Assembly (NCBI RefSeq): GCF_030123505.1
Contig: NZ_CP126115.1
Span: 523,501 to 587,500 of the forward strand
Reading direction: 5' to 3'
Length of the DNA: 64,000 nt
Origin: Neobacillus sp. YX16
Lineage (GTDB): Bacteria > Bacillota > Bacilli > Bacillales > Cytobacillaceae
The notes below the pieces were generated by a model, which saw nothing but the letters and a program-made list of their open reading frames with translations, made no database searches and was not told the origin of the DNA. This document shows, in pieces, positions 61,044-64,000 of this stretch. Positions within the stretch are counted from its first letter, which is position 1; each line of letters begins with the position of its first letter. The translations under genes were made by a program, and so were the position numbers.

Positions 61044-61964
61044 ATGATGGCAAAAACAAAACAAGTATATTCTTCCATTTCCAAACATGAAAAGAGAAAT
61101 TTTTGGATTTATATTTCACCCTGGATTATTGGTTTTCTAGCATTTACTGCAATCCCATTTTTTTCATCATTAGCACTAAGTTTTATGCAATGGGATATCA
61201 TCACTCCTCCTAAATGGGTGGGATTTGATAATTATAAAGAACTAATGGAAGATAAGATTTATTTTTGGAATGCCTTACGTAATACAATCTTTTATGCGTT
61301 AGTAGGGGTTCCGCTCTCTGTGACATTAGGATTGCTCTTATCAATCATGCTTTCAAAAGAAATTAAAGGAATAAATGCCTTCAGAATTATTTTTTACCTG
61401 CCGGCAGTGTTCGGCGGAGTAGCTGTCCTTATGTTATGGAGCTACTTGTTGTATCCAGGAACCGGAAATGGAGATGCTGGATTAATTAATGCAGCACTTG
61501 GATGGTTTGGAATTGAGGGTCCCGGTTGGTCTCAGAGTGAGTTTTGGTCTAAACCAGCAGTTATACTTGTAGGTCTATGGGGTGTAGGAGGAAGCATGAT
61601 GATTTGGCTGCCAGCGTTAGCAGGTGTTCCTAAGGAACTGCTGGAAGCAGCTGAAATAGATGGAGCCTCAAGATGGAGGAAATTTTGGAGTGTTTCATTT
61701 CCATTGATAACCCCTGCTATATTCTTTCAAGTTACCATGGGAATTATTGGTTCTTTCCAAATATTTATGGAGCCAAAGATTATGCCTGGTAATCAAAAAG
61801 CATGGACAGACAGTTTAATGGTTAATTTATTTGACAATGCTTTTACTTTTTACAAAATGGGATACGCTTCTGCAATCGCGTGGATTCTGTTCATCATGAT
61901 AATGGTATTGACTGTTATTAATCTAGTAGTCTCAAAGAGGTGGGTATACTATGAGTCAAACTAA
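61044..61964 (+). CDS. Sugar ABC transporter permease (MalF/LacF type)
   Basis: A 306-residue permease with six helices and the EAA loop LEAAEIDGASRWRKFWSVSFP, which contacts the ATPase. GNPW-like YISPWIIGFLAFTAIPFF begins the first helix. It overlaps the second permease gene by 14 bases. TTAGGAGG lies upstream of the ATG. Confidence 0.9.
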   Translation: MMAKTKQVYSSISKHEKRNFWIYISPWIIGFLAFTAIPFFSSLALSFMQWDIITPPKWVGFDNYKELMEDKIYFWNALRNTIFYALVGVPLSVTLGLLLSIMLSKEIKGINAFRIIFYLPAVFGGVAVLMLWSYLLYPGTGNGDAGLINAALGWFGIEGPGWSQSEFWSKPAVILVGLWGVGGSMMIWLPALAGVPKELLEAAEIDGASRWRKFWSVSFPLITPAIFFQVTMGIIGSFQIFMEPKIMPGNQKAWTDSLMVNLFDNAFTFYKMGYASAIAWILFIMIMVLTVINLVVSKRWVYYESN

Positions 61965-62853
61965 TTCGGAGGTCATTTCACAAGTTCAAATAAATCAAAA
62001 AGCAAGTACAAGATCAAAACTTCCGAAGATTATTTTGCGGTCCTTACGGTATTTGGTTCTTACTGTCATTGCAGCTGCGCTGTTATTACCTTTGGTTTGG
62101 ACCATTTCGGCTTCATTAAAACCGTCAAGTGAAATCTTTTCCGTTCCAATTCAATGGATTCCTTCTGAGTTTAAATGGGATAATTATTCCCGTGTTCTAA
62201 GTATTTTTCCTATGTTTCAGTATTCAGCAAATACGCTTATTATTACCATCAGCGCGATTATCGGACAAGTATTATCCTCCGTTTGTGTCGCTTATGGATT
62301 TGCACGCTTTCGTCATCCGCTAGCTAATGTGGTATTCCTGCTTGTATTAGCAACCATGATGATTCCCGGACAGGTAACAATGATTCCGCAATTTTTAATG
62401 TTTAAAGAATTTGGCTGGATTAACACCTATTTACCACTAATTGTTCCCAACTTTTTTGCAGCTGCGATTAACATCTTTTTATTACGTCAATTTATTATGG
62501 GAATCCCAAAAGAATTGGATGAGTCCGCCAAAATGGATGGCTGCAGTTCCTTTGGAATTCTTACGAGAATTATCGCCCCAATGTGTAAACCAATTATTAT
62601 CACGATCATGATTTGGACATTTAACGCCAATTGGAATGATTTCATGGGACCGCTTATTTACTTGAATGATCCAGACAAGTTTACCTTACAGCTTGGAATC
62701 TATAGTTTAAACGCGGGCCAACAGGGAATTACAGATTATGGTATGATGTTTGCCGCAACGTTATTAGCATTAATTCCAACTCTTTTGCTCTTCGCAGTAG
62801 GTCAGAAGTATTTTATGAGTGGAATCAAACTTGGTGGAGCCCTAAAAGGGTAA
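61951..62853 (+). CDS. Sugar ABC transporter permease (MalG/LacG type)
   Basis: A 300-residue permease with six helices and EAA loop LDESAKMDGCSSFGILTRII. The N-terminal 30 residues are polar and longer than usual. It completes the importer with the binding protein and LacF-type subunit. It is followed 15 bp later by a glycosidase gene, implying uptake and hydrolysis of one galactoside. Confidence 0.9.
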   Translation: MSQTNSEVISQVQINQKASTRSKLPKIILRSLRYLVLTVIAAALLLPLVWTISASLKPSSEIFSVPIQWIPSEFKWDNYSRVLSIFPMFQYSANTLIITISAIIGQVLSSVCVAYGFARFRHPLANVVFLLVLATMMIPGQVTMIPQFLMFKEFGWINTYLPLIVPNFFAAAINIFLLRQFIMGIPKELDESAKMDGCSSFGILTRIIAPMCKPIIITIMIWTFNANWNDFMGPLIYLNDPDKFTLQLGIYSLNAGQQGITDYGMMFAATLLALIPTLLLFAVGQKYFMSGIKLGGALKG

Positions 62854-62868
62854 AGGAGAAGGGATTCT

Positions 62869-64000
62869 ATGAATGTACAAGATAAAACAAAAACAGGTAT
62901 TCAATTATCCAAAAATGGGATTGAAATTAATGGAGAGCCAACGGTTATCCTTTGTGCCTCTCTCTTTTATTTTCGCATTCCAAGAGATCTTTGGAAAGAT
63001 CGTCTATTAAAAGTAAAAAAGGCTGGGTACAACTGTATAGATGTCTACTTTCCTTGGAACTTTCATGAAATGGAACAAAATGATTGGGACTTTACAGGAG
63101 AGAAGGATGTAGAAGCATTTCTGCAGATGGCAGCAGAAGAAGGACTCTATGTTGTGGCACGTCCAGGACCATATATATGTTCTGAGTGGGATGGCGGTGC
63201 ACTTCCTGCATACTTATTTTCCGATACAAATATGAGATTGAGAGATAATGATCCTGTCTTTCTAGAACACGTTAATCGATGGTTTGATCAGATTTTGCCC
63301 ATTCTAAAAAAATATCAATTGGGACATGGGGGAACCATCATTTGTGTTCAGCTTGATAACGAACTTGATTTCTATGGCTGCCAAGACCCTGAGGGATATA
63401 TTTCAGCTCTTCGGGACATGGCGGTAGTTCAAGGTTTAGAGGTTCCATTAATTGCCTGTGCAGGTCAAGGGGATTTATTCTTAGCAACAGGAAACTCAAA
63501 GGGTGTTATCCCGGCGTGTAATTTATATCCAAATGATCGAGATCCAGAGTTTGAGGCTAAGGTTCACGCATATGTAGATGACTTAAGCGCACAAAATGTA
63601 CCATTAATGGTAACGGAAACAAATAGATCTCACTTTTTACTGCGACGTTTATTGGCAGGTGGAGCAAAACTATTAGGACCTTACTTACAGGTGTCAGGAA
63701 CAAATTTTGGGTTTACCAACGCAGCTAATAATTGGGGTGATCCGCTCGCGCTTTTGACTTCTGATTATGACTTTGGAGGAATGATTTCTTCTACTGGAGA
63801 AGTACGTCCTGAAGCATATGAAGGCAGATTAATGAGCCGGGTGATACAAGCTGCAGGTGATTCATTGGCTCTATCATCTTATACAAATGATCACGGTTTT
63901 ACGTTAAGCGGAGCCTCCTCATATGAGGTGACAGGACCTAATGTCTTGCAGCTGCATGGAGGCGGTTATTTGTATTCCTTACCTAATGTTAGTAACCAAG
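62869..64000 (+). CDS. Family 35 beta-galactosidase (3' end missing)
   Basis: The frame is open from ATG 62869 to the window edge (377 codons). The GH35 barrel is visible: YFRIPRDLWKDRLLKVKKAG, NCIDVYFPWNFHE, ARPGPYICSEWDGGALPAYL. The acid/base glutamate is Glu165 in CVQLDNELDFYG and the nucleophile Glu250 in LMVTETNRSH. There is no signal peptide, so it should act on imported sugar in the cytoplasm. AAAGGAGAAGGG precedes the start. It is the fourth gene of the sugar operon. Confidence 0.88.
   Translation, partial: MNVQDKTKTGIQLSKNGIEINGEPTVILCASLFYFRIPRDLWKDRLLKVKKAGYNCIDVYFPWNFHEMEQNDWDFTGEKDVEAFLQMAAEEGLYVVARPGPYICSEWDGGALPAYLFSDTNMRLRDNDPVFLEHVNRWFDQILPILKKYQLGHGGTIICVQLDNELDFYGCQDPEGYISALRDMAVVQGLEVPLIACAGQGDLFLATGNSKGVIPACNLYPNDRDPEFEAKVHAYVDDLSAQNVPLMVTETNRSHFLLRRLLAGGAKLLGPYLQVSGTNFGFTNAANNWGDPLALLTSDYDFGGMISSTGEVRPEAYEGRLMSRVIQAAGDSLALSSYTNDHGFTLSGASSYEVTGPNVLQLHGGGYLYSLPNVSNQ

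Noticed and set aside
1..64000. tRNA, rRNA, prophage, insertion-sequence transposase or CRISPR array
   Set aside because: None was recognised on either strand. Repeats found are small non-coding elements only.

Overview
The window comes from a low-GC Gram-positive, endospore-forming member of the Bacillaceae (Bacillus/Neobacillus-like). The clues are AGGAGG ribosome sites with ATG/GTG/TTG starts, Bacillus-type genes (yclNOPQ, hmoA, ykuK, yfhP, tcyP, bmrA, amhX), sporulation-type PAS kinases, a CotB-like protein, LTA-synthase-like and PspA proteins, and several families of short dispersed repeats. Base calls and coordinates were read by eye. No database search was run, so family names rest on motif recognition.

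Layout. 1-5.7 kb: 3' end of aroD, an ArsB/NhaD-type carrier, a CotB-like protein, an aldo/keto reductase, a small four-histidine membrane protein and a DUF418 protein. 5.7-12.2 kb: LTA-synthase-like enzyme, MFS carrier, BmrA-type exporter facing an SMR pair, and a peroxiredoxin whose catalytic cysteine codon is an in-frame TGA. 12.4-17.6 kb: C39-like peptidase, then a Fur-type control region and a siderophore importer (yclNOPQ) followed by hmoA. 17.6-27.4 kb: lipoprotein, PAS kinase, small zinc-ribbon protein, secreted M14 carboxypeptidase, thioesterase, GNAT, alkaline phosphatase and a frameshifted dihaem peroxidase, ending in nested repeats. 27.4-31.5 kb, leftward: UDP-glucose dehydrogenase, PAP2 phosphatase, GT4 glycosyltransferase and YfhP, a likely envelope-glycan or glycolipid operon. 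31.7-37 kb: ykuK, amhX, DinB, a PadR/HAAS pair and an MFS carrier.

37.2-41.3 kb is an envelope-stress-like cluster: His-rich membrane protein, PspA, a degenerate M50-like membrane protein and an OmpR-type two-component system. 41.3-44.9 kb: DUF1761, a polytopic membrane protein, the cystine importer tcyP, and a VOC protein behind three copies of a 20-bp palindrome. 44.95-46.6 kb: an HflX GTPase behind a leader of about 380 nt that encodes a 13-residue peptide resembling the ErmD/ErmK macrolide-sensing leader, followed by tandem terminators. 46.7-52.1 kb: two TetR-controlled efflux units (ABC-2 and MMPL). 52.2-53.9 kb: a 5TMR-PAS kinase. 54-59.5 kb: a ketone-body/short-chain acid locus (CoA-transferase A and B, GntP permease, 3-hydroxybutyrate dehydrogenase and a sigma-54 activator) with two good -24/-12 promoters and three identical TTCCG-N6-CGGAA boxes. 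59.7-64 kb: a sugar ABC importer and the start of a GH35 beta-galactosidase.

The two most unusual signals are the TGA-containing peroxiredoxin with a SECIS-like hairpin (11724-12197) and the antibiotic-sensing-type leader before hflX (44961-45377). Both are easy to miss in automatic annotation: the first looks like a pseudogene, and the second is too short to be called.
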